A stretch of DNA of 64,000 nucleotides from Apteryx mantelli (Eukaryota > Chordata > Aves > Apterygiformes > Apterygidae): positions 16,944,001 to 17,008,000 of the forward strand of contig NC_089994.1 in assembly GCF_036417845.1 (NCBI RefSeq). The letters run 5' to 3'. The notes under the pieces were generated by a model. It was not told the origin of the DNA. It saw only the letters and a program-made list of their open reading frames with translations, and searched no databases. Below are positions 19,760-32,000 of this stretch, piece after piece (the stretch's first letter is position 1; each line of letters opens with the position of its first letter). The translations under genes and the position numbers were made by a program.

Positions 19760-22700
19760 GCAAGAAGCAGGTGAGTGCTACTTCATGCCGGAAAGCAAAG
19801 CACCATAAAAATTAAACAACAGTACGGCGGTTTTCCTGCTGCACATAATCCTGTATTGTTAGATGTAGTGTTCACTGCATAAGCTGACCGGAAGCTAAAG
19901 TGTATGTTTACCTGTTCATTAACATCATCCATCCATAAGCGTAGGGTTTTCCTGATCGTAGGATAGTTATTCCTACCACTTGTCTGAGATTTCAAGAGTC
20001 CAGCCTTTTCCAAGTTGTTTAAGGTCAATATATGTTCATAGCCATAAGTCTGCAACATGAAAAATTTGCCTTTAATACCATGCCCACCTGTTCAACAACA
20101 AGCATTAGACTAAGTGTTGTACAAAATGCCTACTTCCCCCCTCACAATACAAACTAGCAAAATTCAGTAATGCAGTTGTTCTGAAATCTAGATATTCACC
20201 ATGATGGTTCCCCAAAATGATGATTCCAATGGCATTGTCCCTGAAATCACTGAGCAGATTCATCTTAACTCATGAAGGTAACTCACTGTGAATTTACAAA
20301 TGTGCAGAGTAGAAATAAACACTTAAAAACATTTTCATGCATTATGCTGAGACAACAAACATCATAAAGTGTAGCTTTCAGATAAAAAGGGCAAAGGTGT
20401 TAGTTTAAAGAGAAATTTTTGGTTAAGACTTTTCTAGACTGTATCCCATTTAGAGCATTTAAATGATGACAGCAAAGCATGCAATGATACAAACCTCTTT
20501 CTGTACCTAGATGTTGTAAGACAAATATAGGCACCTACTATGTCACAGTTGTCAGCCCAAACAAGTCCCAGTTCTGCATCCGTACACATCTGTAGTCACA
20601 CTGAACACACTAGGGCTACACATGTAGCTGTCTAGAATGCATGCGCTGTAGCATTATGGTTTTAATGTAGATTTTATCTGAAATTTAACAATCCAAAAGT
20701 TATAGCCCAACCTGGATAATCTCTTTTTTATAGTGGTCCAGAACCTTCTGCTTCAGTCCACTGTTACATACAGATTGCAAGCAAACGAGACGCAAGATCT
20801 TGATTAATGGATGTTTTTGAGCAATGCAGTCTTCAATATAATTGTTAACCTATGGGAAAAAAAAAATACATAAGCTGTTAGCCAAAGTTTTGCTAAAGTG
20901 CCTAGCAGACCTGGAAAGAAAGATCTAGTTTTACCTAGTTTTACCATGCAAAAAAAAAAATAGCAAGAAAGGGGGTGCAGCTGCTTTCCAGGCAGCTTAA
21001 GACCATCTTTCGAATGGTGATATAGCACTGGTTCCACCTAGCATCTTTCTAAGGTCTGTTGATTCCACAATCAATAGCTAGACTGTGTTTGATGCACTGA
21101 AAAAGTTCTGATAATGGTCTTGAATTTTTCAGTGAGCCCTCACAGCACGTAGTGCCACTGTACAGGTCACAGCCCTCAAGCTGTGTACTCCTGCGCTACA
21201 GGCAGTGATACGTAACTGGAGCCTGGCAGAGCACACAGTATGGCAACGCCTCCAAGTAGGTTCAGCGACGCATGTCTCTTGGAAAAGACTTCTGTAAATG
21301 CACGAGGAGACCCACACAAGAACTCACAACTTTGACACTGGAAGGACACTATCCAGATCAGGTGTTTCCACTCTTGCTCTTGAAAAAAAAAAAAGGGGAG
21401 GAGGGAAGACCCTCCCCTCCCCTCAAGAAACATTTAAAAAAAGAGGAAAAAAAAGCAAGAATCACAAGATCTACTTACCTTGTCTGTGTCTATTCCAGAC
21501 ATGAACTCTTGTTCCACTGTTAAATTATCAAAGAAATCTTCTGATGCTTAAGGGTAAAGAATAAAAATCAATATATTAGCAACTGACAGCTTATTTTCTA
21601 CATTTATCATTTTCAGCAGAGATGTACCAGTGGGAACAAAGCCAGTCTTTGGAAAGTTGAACGATATTGAGCAAGCAGTCTTGCATGTAGACACACTCAA
21701 ATCAGACTATTCAATGAGTACTCACTGGTGATGTCTTTGATGAGTTCTGCAATTGAGGTGTGGTTTGCTAGGGAACTCCTTGCTGCCTGCATGTGTGGCA
21801 ACTGTGAGACAAACTGCTTAATCTCTCCAACGGTTTTAGCGTGGTGTCTTTCCTAAAGAAATTCATCACCTAGATTAGATCTTGTTCAGTATAATTAGCC
21901 ACACATCAGCTAGATCATTTCATTGCACAAAAGTTCTTTACTCACTGCTTAAATTACAGAAAGGGAAAATATGTGAACAGCAGTATACAAAACTATTTTT
22001 TTGCAACAACAGATATTGTTAGAGATGTTTGACCTTTCAGAAAAAATAATTTAAGTGCCCACTAAAATCACAGCATTACCTATAACTGCACTTTGAAAAT
22101 TAGAGGAGCTAGCACATAGTACAACAGGAGGGAGGATCTCAGCATTACATTGTTTTTTTCCATTATACCAGAATTGCCAAACACTTTTCTCCACCTTTAT
22201 CTGACTTCCTCCATCACTATCTGTTCCTCAGTTTCCCAACCAGCAAAACTCTACCTTTTGCATGCAAAGATGAATTATTTCGCCAGCTGCCAGTAAATGT
22301 GGAGCTTTAGGCAAATGCAGTCAGAGAAGAGGGCACATTTCCCCTCAAAGCAGTATTCAAAGGTGCGGAGGAATAGCAGGATTTGCATCTCTCTCAAGAG
22401 GAGGAGCCCGCCATTCACTGTACTTGGCTGTAACACTATCCCAGGTTTTGAGCAATTGTCCGATGAAGCACAATGCAGACTTCAGCTGTCAGAGCAGCCC
22501 AGAGGTCTGTATTTCATTTGGGCTACTTGGCTCTTGCTGCAACTTGGAATAAAAATAATAATTTGACTTATGTGTGAAGGACTGAAATGGGCAAGTACAG
22601 GCAGGAGAGTGATAATAATGAAGCCTGCAGTTTAAGAAGTCCTCTGTTGCCAATATGCTGCTGTTTCATTATCACCTATTACCTCTGACAATTTCTTAAA

Positions 22701-25700
22701 TTTCTTTTCTTAACAACCATTATGAGTAATCCAGCCTTAAAGCCTTCAACACTAATATTGCAATAATACACATTTGCTAGGAGATGAGCCTAAGCACACT
22801 CCATTTGAGTTAAGGTACCACTACCTTGTCTTAAATGTGGCAGAAGTGAAGATGCAAAGAAAAAAAAAAAAATCAATACAACAATATGTCTTGAGAATCA
22901 CCATGTAGTCTGAAACCACAGATGTGTAATCTCTGTCTCTTCATGAATTATCAATATGATGTTTCCAAACAAACCCACAAACACGCCCCACAGCATTCTC
23001 CAGTTTGTCTAAGGTAACATTTGAGCATCGGTTTAGAGGTTAAGCCTCCTGTAAGACAGTTGGGTCTTCCACGTTCCTAGTGTTTTTAATGCCAGCCATA
23101 ATACTCTATGAATATGCATTCTGGAGTTTAATTTCTTAAAGCCTTCTCTCTCCATCCTCAGGGAATAACAAAGGGACAAGCAACTTTCAGTTAACAGGTA
23201 ACAACAGCAATAAAGAGAAATGGATCAGTATGCTAAAATTAACTTTTGGCCTCTTGCAGACGTAAGCAGCATCTAACTATTCTGCAGACCGAAAAAAGCA
23301 ATTCCTATTCAGGGAACTGTGGGCTCACACAGCAGAAATGCAGTTTAGGCTACCTTTGAGGACAGCAAAAGCCCCAGAACAGAGGTCTGGGGACAGCAGA
23401 GGATCTGCATTACATTTCTTAAGAGGAGATTTGACCAGCACCTACTCAGAACAGTTGAAGTGGAGCTGATGTCGTGCCAGGACAGGGGAACAGACTGGAG
23501 GGACTTCTGAGGACTATCTTTGTTTTCTCTGGCTGGGGGATTATTCCATGGCAGCAGCTCGAGCTGCCAATTGCAGCCCCACTGAACACAGACCATGTCT
23601 GCACCTGACGACAAGAATGCCCAAGGGATGCATGGTCAGATACAGGTCTCACCTCAAAGGCTGCTGAGATGATCTTGGCTTTCTTGCTCAGCACTGACCC
23701 CACAGCATTGAAGTTCTTGTCGCGGATTTCCGCATACAGCTCTTCAGCAGAATTCAGCTGGAGCTTCTTGGGTTCTGTGGGGAGATCTTTGCCACCCTCA
23801 CCCTGCTTCTTTGGGGCAAACTTCTCAGGAGGGAGTTTCACATAAGCTATCAAATGCAGAGAAATAACTTCCATAAGAACTGGAATTTCACCACAAGAAG
23901 TTAAGGAAAGCAGAGCATGAAACTTGTCCTCTGATCTGGAGACAGTTCTGAGCAGCAAAGCCAACATAAAAGCCTTAATAACAACTTGGTGTGTGGGAAT
24001 TAAGGACAGTCTCCTGTACTCACAGGGGAACCCACAGACCTACACACACAGGTATCAGAAATATGTACACAAGTATCAGAATCCAAGCACTCACTATCCT
24101 GCTTCCAAAGAGGTTCAGATGCAGCCTTCCAGCTAGTCATCAGTACAGCAGGGGGAATTAAAAGCTGTAAATGCCCCTTGGAGTTCTTTTCCTACTCTCC
24201 CAAAGAAAGGGGGAGAATCCTGAATGGCATTTCACAAACTCTTCCCTTTCCCTCAGTGTGGCACAACATGAACAATCCAGGCTGGAGGGTGAAGGCGTAC
24301 ACTAAAATTTCTACTCCCACACTGTGTGTTCTCTGTCACCATGTTTGCACCCAGCTGACATCCAAAATATTCACATTCAATAACATGCGCTGCACCCAAC
24401 TCCTCTTCCTACGTAAAAAGAGGAGCAAAGCTCATCTTGATGGACTCTAGCTTGGGATTGCTAAATCAAGTGTCTGACCCATCCCCCTACTAATTTCAAG
24501 TGAGCTATTCCAACATCACTGTCACATAGTGGAAGCAGAAATCCACTTGACACACTGCAGCCTGCTTCAGCACACCAGAGGCTTCTCCCCCTTGGATGTG
24601 CAGTACTCACTGTTCTGAATTCCATAGATTTCATCAATCAGCCCTTCATACGTCAGCTGCGTAGCTAAAGGTGTCAACAGATCAACGTTACGGTCCAGCA
24701 ACAAGAGGGTATCGAAGACAGGAAATATTGAGTTCTGGCTTCCAGGGAACTCACGCTTCATCCTGATCATCATATTAGCCACGTGCTGAAAATAAACCAC
24801 ATTGGTCTGGTTATGGTGCAGGCCCCAACAGAGATTTCTAGGCTCTACGAGCAGGTACTCATGCAAATATCTTGTTGTAAAGAGTCTTGTGTAAAGGAAG
24901 GGCAAGAGGTACAAACTGACTGACAGGAGGGGAGCAGGACAAGCAGACACAAACCAAGGCCTTCTCTACTAGCTTAGCACAACAGCGACAACTGTGGCTA
25001 AGGCACTGGTTTCCTCTCAAGCCACTCCCTAATTACAAAAGGTAGTAATTAAACTGTAGGTTGATCAGAGAGGAGAAAAAGAGGATGAGTGACTTATATG
25101 GAGAGATGAAAAAGATAAGGCATGAGCAGTAGGTTGCACATCTCCCTCTTTGTTCAGCCTTTCTGATGCAAACAGAGCAGCTAAGTGTTAAACTCCACAG
25201 AAAGACAAGTTGCTGAAAGCATAGTGGTATAACTAAGAGTAAGATATAGGAAATCGGATAAATCCTCCTGACAGCGAGGTTTATGGAACAGCAAAGATTG
25301 TTTTGGCCAGAGATGACAAAGACCTGCTGGACATGCTCCTGAAATTCCAGTATGACAAGAAGGGTCCATGGCTGGATTCAAAAAACCTCACAGATGTCAG
25401 TTAACCACACATGCCCCAAGCAGTTCCGAAGAACTAGATCAAGCAGCAGCATTTGCCTTACCCGGGCACACTCCCCCTTTCCAAAGATCTGAGGGATGGT
25501 TCCGTAGAGAGCCTGCAGTGTCATCAGCCCCTTCGCTGCATGGTACAGACTTGTCTGGTCACTCTCCAAGTAACATTCCTAAACAATGAGAAGGATTCCC
25601 AATGGAATCGATCTGACAGAGATGCTTTCACAGTCGAATGTGGTCCATGTGAATAGTTCAGAAGAGACATAGGCTAGGAGAAAAAAAACTATGGCCATTG

Positions 25701-28059
25701 ACAAATATGGACCTTAACTGCAGGTGCTGTTAGTGTATTAATCATTTAATCAAACCATTGTAATATTTTCTGACCACACACACTGCTCCCAGCTTGACGG
25801 AGTGGAGTAATAAAGCCAGAAAGCGACTGCAGAGAGCCTCTCCCTCTAATTAGGCCAATCTGAGAGCACGGCACCTCACGACAGTGGCTGACAAGCAGCA
25901 ACAAGCCATGACACGTCCTCTTGGCTTGACTTGATAAGGTTGAGATGGCCAAAGAAAGTCTCTCAAACATTTCTGTCCCCAAGTGAAACATTCTGAGTAA
26001 ACGGGGTTCACAGTTGGTATGTGACAGTTGTTAATTCTCAGTACAGCTTAGTGCAAAACAGTAACCATTGCACATGGCTCTTCTGCAGCATGCTGACGGA
26101 AACTACACCAGTTCTTTGTAACAACTTAAATATTTTAAGCCTTATGAATGTTCAATTTGTGAAAACAACAGCAGAAATTTATAGCTAAGATACAGCTTGG
26201 TGAAATGATTCTTCCCTCTAGGTTTAGTTGGGAAATGAACTGAGAAGTTCTGACTCACTAGCACTCAGAATCAAACCACACCTCTGCAAGGCCTTTAATT
26301 GCTGTGTGAATAACTGAAAAACATGTTGAGAGCCTCTCTGTCGGACACCGACAGCCGGATACAAAGTGTTTTTCCTTGAAGATGAGACAAGCACTTACCT
26401 TGAATGCGCTCTCGGACTCCATGGACAGCAGGTCTCCATCAAAGGGTATCAAGTCGAGGCTGTACTGCTCTCGGTGGATGAAGGATCCCAGCACGCCTTG
26501 CTCCTTCAGCCACTGCTCACAAAGCAGGCTGCGCCGCGGCACAAACAGGATGTGGAAGTCCCTCTGGGGAGAACGGCCTCTGTCTTCCCTGGAAGAGTCA
26601 CAGGCAGGGCACAGCAAACGGTAACTCAGCTACGCTGCTTAGCAGCACGACACAGACCGTAGGCTAGGGGCACTGAACACAAAGGAAGAATGCCACGCCT
26701 GGTTATTATTATCAACTTTCATTCCTAACTTTTTATTTCAAAGTGTTTTGTACCTAGCCACACGTGCCCAGAGCCACAGGCATGAAACCAGGTCAAGGCA
26801 GCCTCACTTTCCTGCAGTTCTCAAAAGGAGGGTCATTCAAAGCACGACTCATTACAGCTAATTAAAAGGAATGTACAGATTTCCCTCTGCAGCTCTCACC
26901 CCAGTGAAAATCCCCTCTCCCTTCCCAGGGTGTCTGGAGCCCCGGAAGCGGCTGCAGCGCAGTGCCAGCATGTGCACACAGTTCCCCATTCCAAGCTCCA
27001 GCAGGGCAAATCACGTGGCAGGTTCACAGCCAAACTCGTCGCTTCCCTCAGTGGGAACGCGAGACAGGGTTCTTGGGAAGGGAACCGCGAGCCAGCCCCT
27101 CCACAGCTGCAGGCTTTCTGTTAAGCATTATCTGTACCTGAGCACATTGTCTGTAATTATATCCATTAACTCTAGCTTGGGCCTAACGAAGAAAATGATA
27201 TTCTTGACATCAGCCTGGGGCAGACGGCCTGGCTTGAGGGTGAACATCTTTTCCACCTCATGTTCCTACAAAGAGACCAGGGCGTTATTCAACTGCAGGC
27301 ACCTCCTTGGTTTTGAACACCGTTTTCAAAAGAGAATAAATCAGCAGAAGCTCCCCAGCCATCCCATCGCCGCTCGGCTTTAGCAGGAAGCAGCACAGCG
27401 CTCCCCCTCCGCTTCCCGGCGCGGGCTACGCAGGTCTAATTCACTGCACCGCTGTATTAACGCGGGATGCTCCGCGCAACCCGCTGGGAGCTGGGAAGTC
27501 AAATCGCGCAGGGGACGTTCCCGGAGGCACCATGTCTCCTTAAAGACCGTTTTCATTCCTCTGCTTTTAAGCACCCACCAGCTCTGGTCGCGCGGGTTAC
27601 AAGGCGGCTCCCCAATACCCGCTGCCCGCAGATTTCCGCACCCCCCCGTAGACACGGGGCCCCTCGGGCCCGGGAGCCCCTCAGGCGGCCTCCCCGCGGC
27701 GCCGGGCGATTACCTTCAGGAGGGAGTACTGCGCGATCAAGCCGAAGGGCCCCGTCAGGTACTCGTCCCACACTATGGCCTGCAGGGAGCACACAGGGCG
27801 GTCGCTGCGCCGCGGGGCCGAGGAAACGGCGCCTCCGCCGCAGCAAGGGCCGCGCCGCGCCGCTCCCGGCAGCTTCGCGGGCGGCGGAGGCCGCGGCAGG
27901 CCCCGGACGGGGACGGGGCGGGGAAGGGAGGAGAGGGGAGGCCCGGCCGCCGCTCACCTTGGAGCCCGCGCACTTGTCGAGGAACTCGCGGAGCTCCCGG
28001 CGCCCGGCCTCGCGCAGCGCCGTCAGGTTCACGCGCCCCGAGCTCAGGTGCGCCGCCAT
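18799..28059 (-). CDS. VPS33A: Vacuolar protein sorting-associated protein 33A (Sec1/Munc18 family), 13 coding exons
   Basis: Complete 601-aa protein from exons 28059-27958, 27779-27714, 27265-27138, 26588-26399, 25578-25462, 24785-24611, 23846-23653, 21852-21726, 21546-21479, 20849-20712, 20049-19912, 19725-19557 and 18992-18799. Total length is 1806 nt and all phases agree. It follows human VPS33A (596 aa) throughout: [17 protein letters not shown] at the start, [82 protein letters not shown] and [20 protein letters not shown]33A is the SNARE-binding SM subunit of the HOPS and CORVET tethers, acting in late endosome, lysosome and autophagosome fusion. The C-terminus here reads MEKLEPAPF, a little longer than the human MEKPF as I recall it. 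Exon 10 uses an atypical donor (CAG|GTTGGG). The start lies in a CpG island. Confidence 0.97.
19729..19754. repeat. (GA)n microsatellite forming the polypyrimidine tract of a VPS33A acceptor
   Basis: About 13 GA dinucleotides on the plus strand. Read on the minus strand this is a (TC)n tract running directly into the CAG acceptor of VPS33A exon 12 (exon starts at 19725). Confidence 0.9.
21377..21430 (-). repeat. G-rich imperfect hairpin in VPS33A intron 9
   Basis: About 50-100 nt downstream of the exon 9 donor (21478/21473). The minus strand carries GAGGGGAGGGGAGGG, a short loop TCTT and a near-complementary CCCTCCTCCCC, flanked by TTTCTTGA and TCAAGA. It could fold as a stem-loop or, through its G runs, as a quadruplex. 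Confidence 0.6.
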
Positions 28060-28200
28060 CGCCGCCCCCGCCCCGCCCCGCCCCGCCCACGTGACACAGC
28101 GGCGCCGGCCGCAGCGCGCAGAGCGCAGCGCCCCCCCGCGGCCCGGCGGCCCCGCTGCAGCGCGGGAGCGCGCTTCTCCCCCCGGCACCTCCCAGAAAGA
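28060..28200 (-). promoter_or_regulatory. VPS33A: VPS33A CpG-island promoter with CLEAR-like E-box and Sp1 boxes
   Basis: Directly upstream of the VPS33A ATG are repeated CCCCGCCC Sp1-type boxes (28066-28087). They are followed by CCCACGTGAC (28086-28095), which on the gene strand reads GTCACGTGGG. This matches 8 of the 10 positions of the CLEAR consensus GTCACGTGAC bound by TFEB and TFE3 at lysosomal genes. No TATA box is seen. Confidence 0.65.
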
Positions 28201-28214
28201 CACGCAGCACAACG

Positions 28215-29018
28215 CATTTTTTTTCCAAAATATAATTTTAATATATATACGTATATACACACACACACACGCACAACTCGCACGCGCACACTATAGAGAA
28301 GCTGGAAAAAAAAAAAAGCAAAAAGGGGTTTGTCACACACCGCTTGGGCTGTGCACGGCATACACGGTTTCCACAGAAGTCCCCACAGTAGCTTACGTCT
28401 TCTTACCTGCTTCATGATTTTTTGCATTTCACACTGTAGTCAAACTGAAAACAAGGCACTACGGCCATCGGGGTAGTGCACTGAGCTCACGTTCATTGAC
28501 CAAAGCGCAATAAAATAGTTAATGAGTAAATGAAAATAAAGATGAATTATTTCTCAACCCATTCCAGTGTCAAAAAAGCATAAAAATCTACATGTACAAA
28601 TGCAGCCTTAATGGTTTAGTGCAAATATGAAAATTAACAGCATAACTTTAAGGTATTTAAATAAGCTTTAACATAACTGCAGCACTCTTCTATACATGTT
28701 TTCCCATCAATAGATGCAAGGGTAGGGGGGCGGATCTTGTTAGAGATCATACAAACCCAAAAGCTGGGAAGAAACAGCATAAAATCATTTGTTAAACCAT
28801 TTATTTATATTTCACTTAAGTTTATTAAAGGGGAATAAGGTATTTATTAGTGGAAGAGCAAAATATTTATCGATTCTGGAGTGGAAGGGTGAGGAGAACG
28901 GGAGCGAAGGGTCAAGAAACACTGTCCCTTTTCCTGACATCTGCACACACAAATGCTGGTGGTATAAATCGTCCAGTTAGTGCGTACAAACAGTTCGTTC
29001 TCCTGGCCTTGAATTGCA
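28215..29018 (-). other. CLIP1: 3' UTR of CLIP1 with alternative polyadenylation signals
   Basis: Sequence after the CLIP1 stop on the minus strand. AATAAA signals (TTTATT on plus) occur at 28843-28848, 28821-28826 and 28800-28805. A distal ATTAAA lies near 28233-28238, followed by a GT-rich stretch typical of a downstream element. The distal end would lie only about 150 nt from the VPS33A start codon. Confidence 0.5.
28241..28290. repeat. TA/CA dinucleotide-rich microsatellite
   Basis: Alternating TA then CA dinucleotides, ending in GCACAACTCGCACGCGCACA, at the distal part of the presumed CLIP1 3' UTR. Confidence 0.8.
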
Positions 29019-32000
29019 TCAGAAGGTCTCGTCATCATTGCAATTGGTTGTCCAGTGCCCGAACACCTCACAAATATCGCAATAGGGGCGCTCTTCTTTC
29101 CTGCTGCCATGGTGGGTTGAATGGGGAGGGTCATCAGACATCTGTGCCTGGGTCGGACAGTCTTCAGTGTCATGAAGATCGAAGCAATCGCAGATATCGC
29201 AGAAGAGGCGAGGCTTCTTCTTGGATTGGCTTTCTTCCTCACTGCAAGATCAGTAGCAGCACAAGTCATGCAGGATACTGGCCTACTCCCCTGCCTCGCA
29301 CAATCAGCTATCTCATAATTATTAAAACCAAGAAAACACCACAGTGGTCAACAATAACGATGAGAAATTACAAATACGCTTCTGAAAATCTTCTGACACC
29401 TCCTGCAGTACCCCAGATTCCCCCATGCTGTGGCATTTACTAAACAAACTGCCTCTTTTTGTGTAAACGTATCCACAGATATAAATATTATTAAAAGCAA
29501 AAGTAAACTGGTAAAAATGTTTTTTATAGAAGAGATCTAAAGTTAGAATATTTCAAGTAGGCTTGAGTTGTTTTTCACTGAACTGGATCCCCACATCCCA
29601 AAGCAGCTACTAGCCTCTTAAAAGCAAAGACTTTTACTGAGTCTGGAAAGGGGAACCAAGACTGACAGCAAACATGAGAAGATACACCAGTGTTTATCAC
29701 AGAAATGCAGAGTTTTTTCACCACCAGATTCACAGTAGTAATGGACCTAACGGAAGGCTGGATTCAATCACCCTAAATTCACAAGAAAGTTAACGTTTGT
29801 CCTTCACAACTGCAGGTGACAGAACTGACTGCTAGCAACAGCTTCTGAAACACAAACCAAGTGAGTTTTCCTTTAAGATTTATACCTGTCATAATTAATT
29901 AGCTCCTCTTCATTGCCATTGAGGGCTGCTTCACACATTGTCTGCACCTTCAGCTTCAGTTCTTCATTCTTCCTTTGCAGATCGACTATCACTGAATTGA
30001 GGAAGTCAATCTACGACGTTCAAGAACAAGGACAGTCAGCAGGTTTAGGACTGCACTTCCAGAGAAAACAAGCAAAGAAATGCCCCTCAAAATGACATGT
30101 ACATATCCACATTAATTCTGACCATTAGAACGTGGTATTACAGAGAGGATGTGGGGAGACCGAGAGAATGGGGGGCAGGAATGATGAAGAATTTCCCAAA
30201 GAACCTTTGAGACCCTCCGTACAATTTCTGTCCAGGGAGCTAACTAGTTCCACCCAACGGCCAACATGCCTGCCAGGCGTCGCTGGGTCTCCACCCACCA
30301 CCGATAGATCAATTTCTTTTTTTTAATGCTGCATTATAAACATAAAAGCAAGCTGTATAATCCCAATCGGAACAGCGTCTGTGTTTCTTTGAACCTGCCG
30401 TTCTAGCGGCTACACCAGGGATATTACTTGGGGCTATCCTGGAGGGGGCAGTGGGACAGTGCAGCGCGCACATTCTCTCCAAACACGTCTCCCAAAGCAA
30501 GTTTGAGCCACAGACAGAGGCACAGAGATCAGCAGGGCAGCACTGCACAAGCATTGCACAAGCTGTCCCAAGGCTGAAAGGCAAGTGGTCAAGTAGCGCA
30601 CAGGAAATTAACATAGCAAATAAAAATAAAAGAAGCTGAGAAGCAGAACAAACCATGTGCTGATTGGAAGAAAGCGTTGCCAGCAGCAGATGAATGCAAG
30701 GGATGCAAGGAGGAGGAAAAAAACAAAACAAAAAAAGAAAACAAAAAGGTGGTTAGTATGTTAGTTATACTACTTCTGATCTCTGCATAGACTATGTTAC
30801 TAGGAAGAACACTTTTATCCAAGTAACTGACATCAGTGATCTAACAAGAACTTTTAATAAGCAGCAAGTGCTGTTATTATAACCTTGTTTCCTAGGCATT
30901 CGTTGTCACAGGCAGCCTGTTGCTCAGCAGCACTTTACATGTTCTTCATGATAATCATACTCTTTCATAGATGTTTCTCCTAAATATGTTACCAAGTATA
31001 TTCTAACTAAGCAAATTCCTTACCCCATTGCTGCCAACTCAAATTCTGAGCAAGTTCTGCAGTTAAAAATAGCAAAGATAAATGTTTTCAACTGCAGAAG
31101 CTTGGAACTGGCACCAGCACTTGGATAGCCCCTTTCTCCAAGATGGCAAGCACCACATTTCCACAGGCCGCAGCTCGCTCCTCCTCCGTGTCCGTGAAGC
31201 CTTTGGAAAGGACAAACCTGCGGAGCCCTACGAGCGAGCTCTGCTGGGCTGCACCTCGCCAAGGGGCTGTGGATCAAAACTTGCCACTCTGGCTAAAGCA
31301 TCCTGCTTTCCTGCTTGCTTCCTCACACCCCTACAGCCTAAACTATTTCTCCAGTATGGCTCATCACTTAATCCTTAATGTTTCCTGACATTAATATTCC
31401 CCCTCAGGAACAGAAGGGGAAAGAAAATCAGCCCATTATAATCCTGATGTATAAAATTTGATAGGAACCGTCTTTGAAAAAATATTTCACTCTGCTTGCT
31501 AAAGACACATTGCTGTTCTAATATGCTGATATTTCAGACCAAATACCTGACTCTCCTTTGCACCTTCATCTTGAAGTAGATTAGTGGCAGTGTCACCTTA
31601 AAATAATAATATAAAAAAGGAAGATAATAAATAACCAGTAACCTAAATTATGAAGCATACAATGGCTTAGTCAGAGACAGAAATAGTGTGAGCTTTTCTG
31701 GACGTTTTTTTTTTGACCAGTGCATTACAGAAGCTTATTCAATACTGCACATTATTTATTTAAATACAGAAATTTATGTATTTCTGTAGTTCACAAATCT
31801 GCAGGGAAACTCTCCTTTCTGTTGCAAAGACGAGACTGTAGTAGTACAGAGCTTATGAAGCTCAGCGTAAGGAATGAATGAGCGTCTAAAATGTTGGATT
31901 CCCAGTCCTGTGGTCAGGTAGGTGATTTTGTTGTGATGTCTGCAAGTTACTTTGCAACTACAAGACGAAAATCCAAAATCGATCTAAGGAAGCCTCTTGA

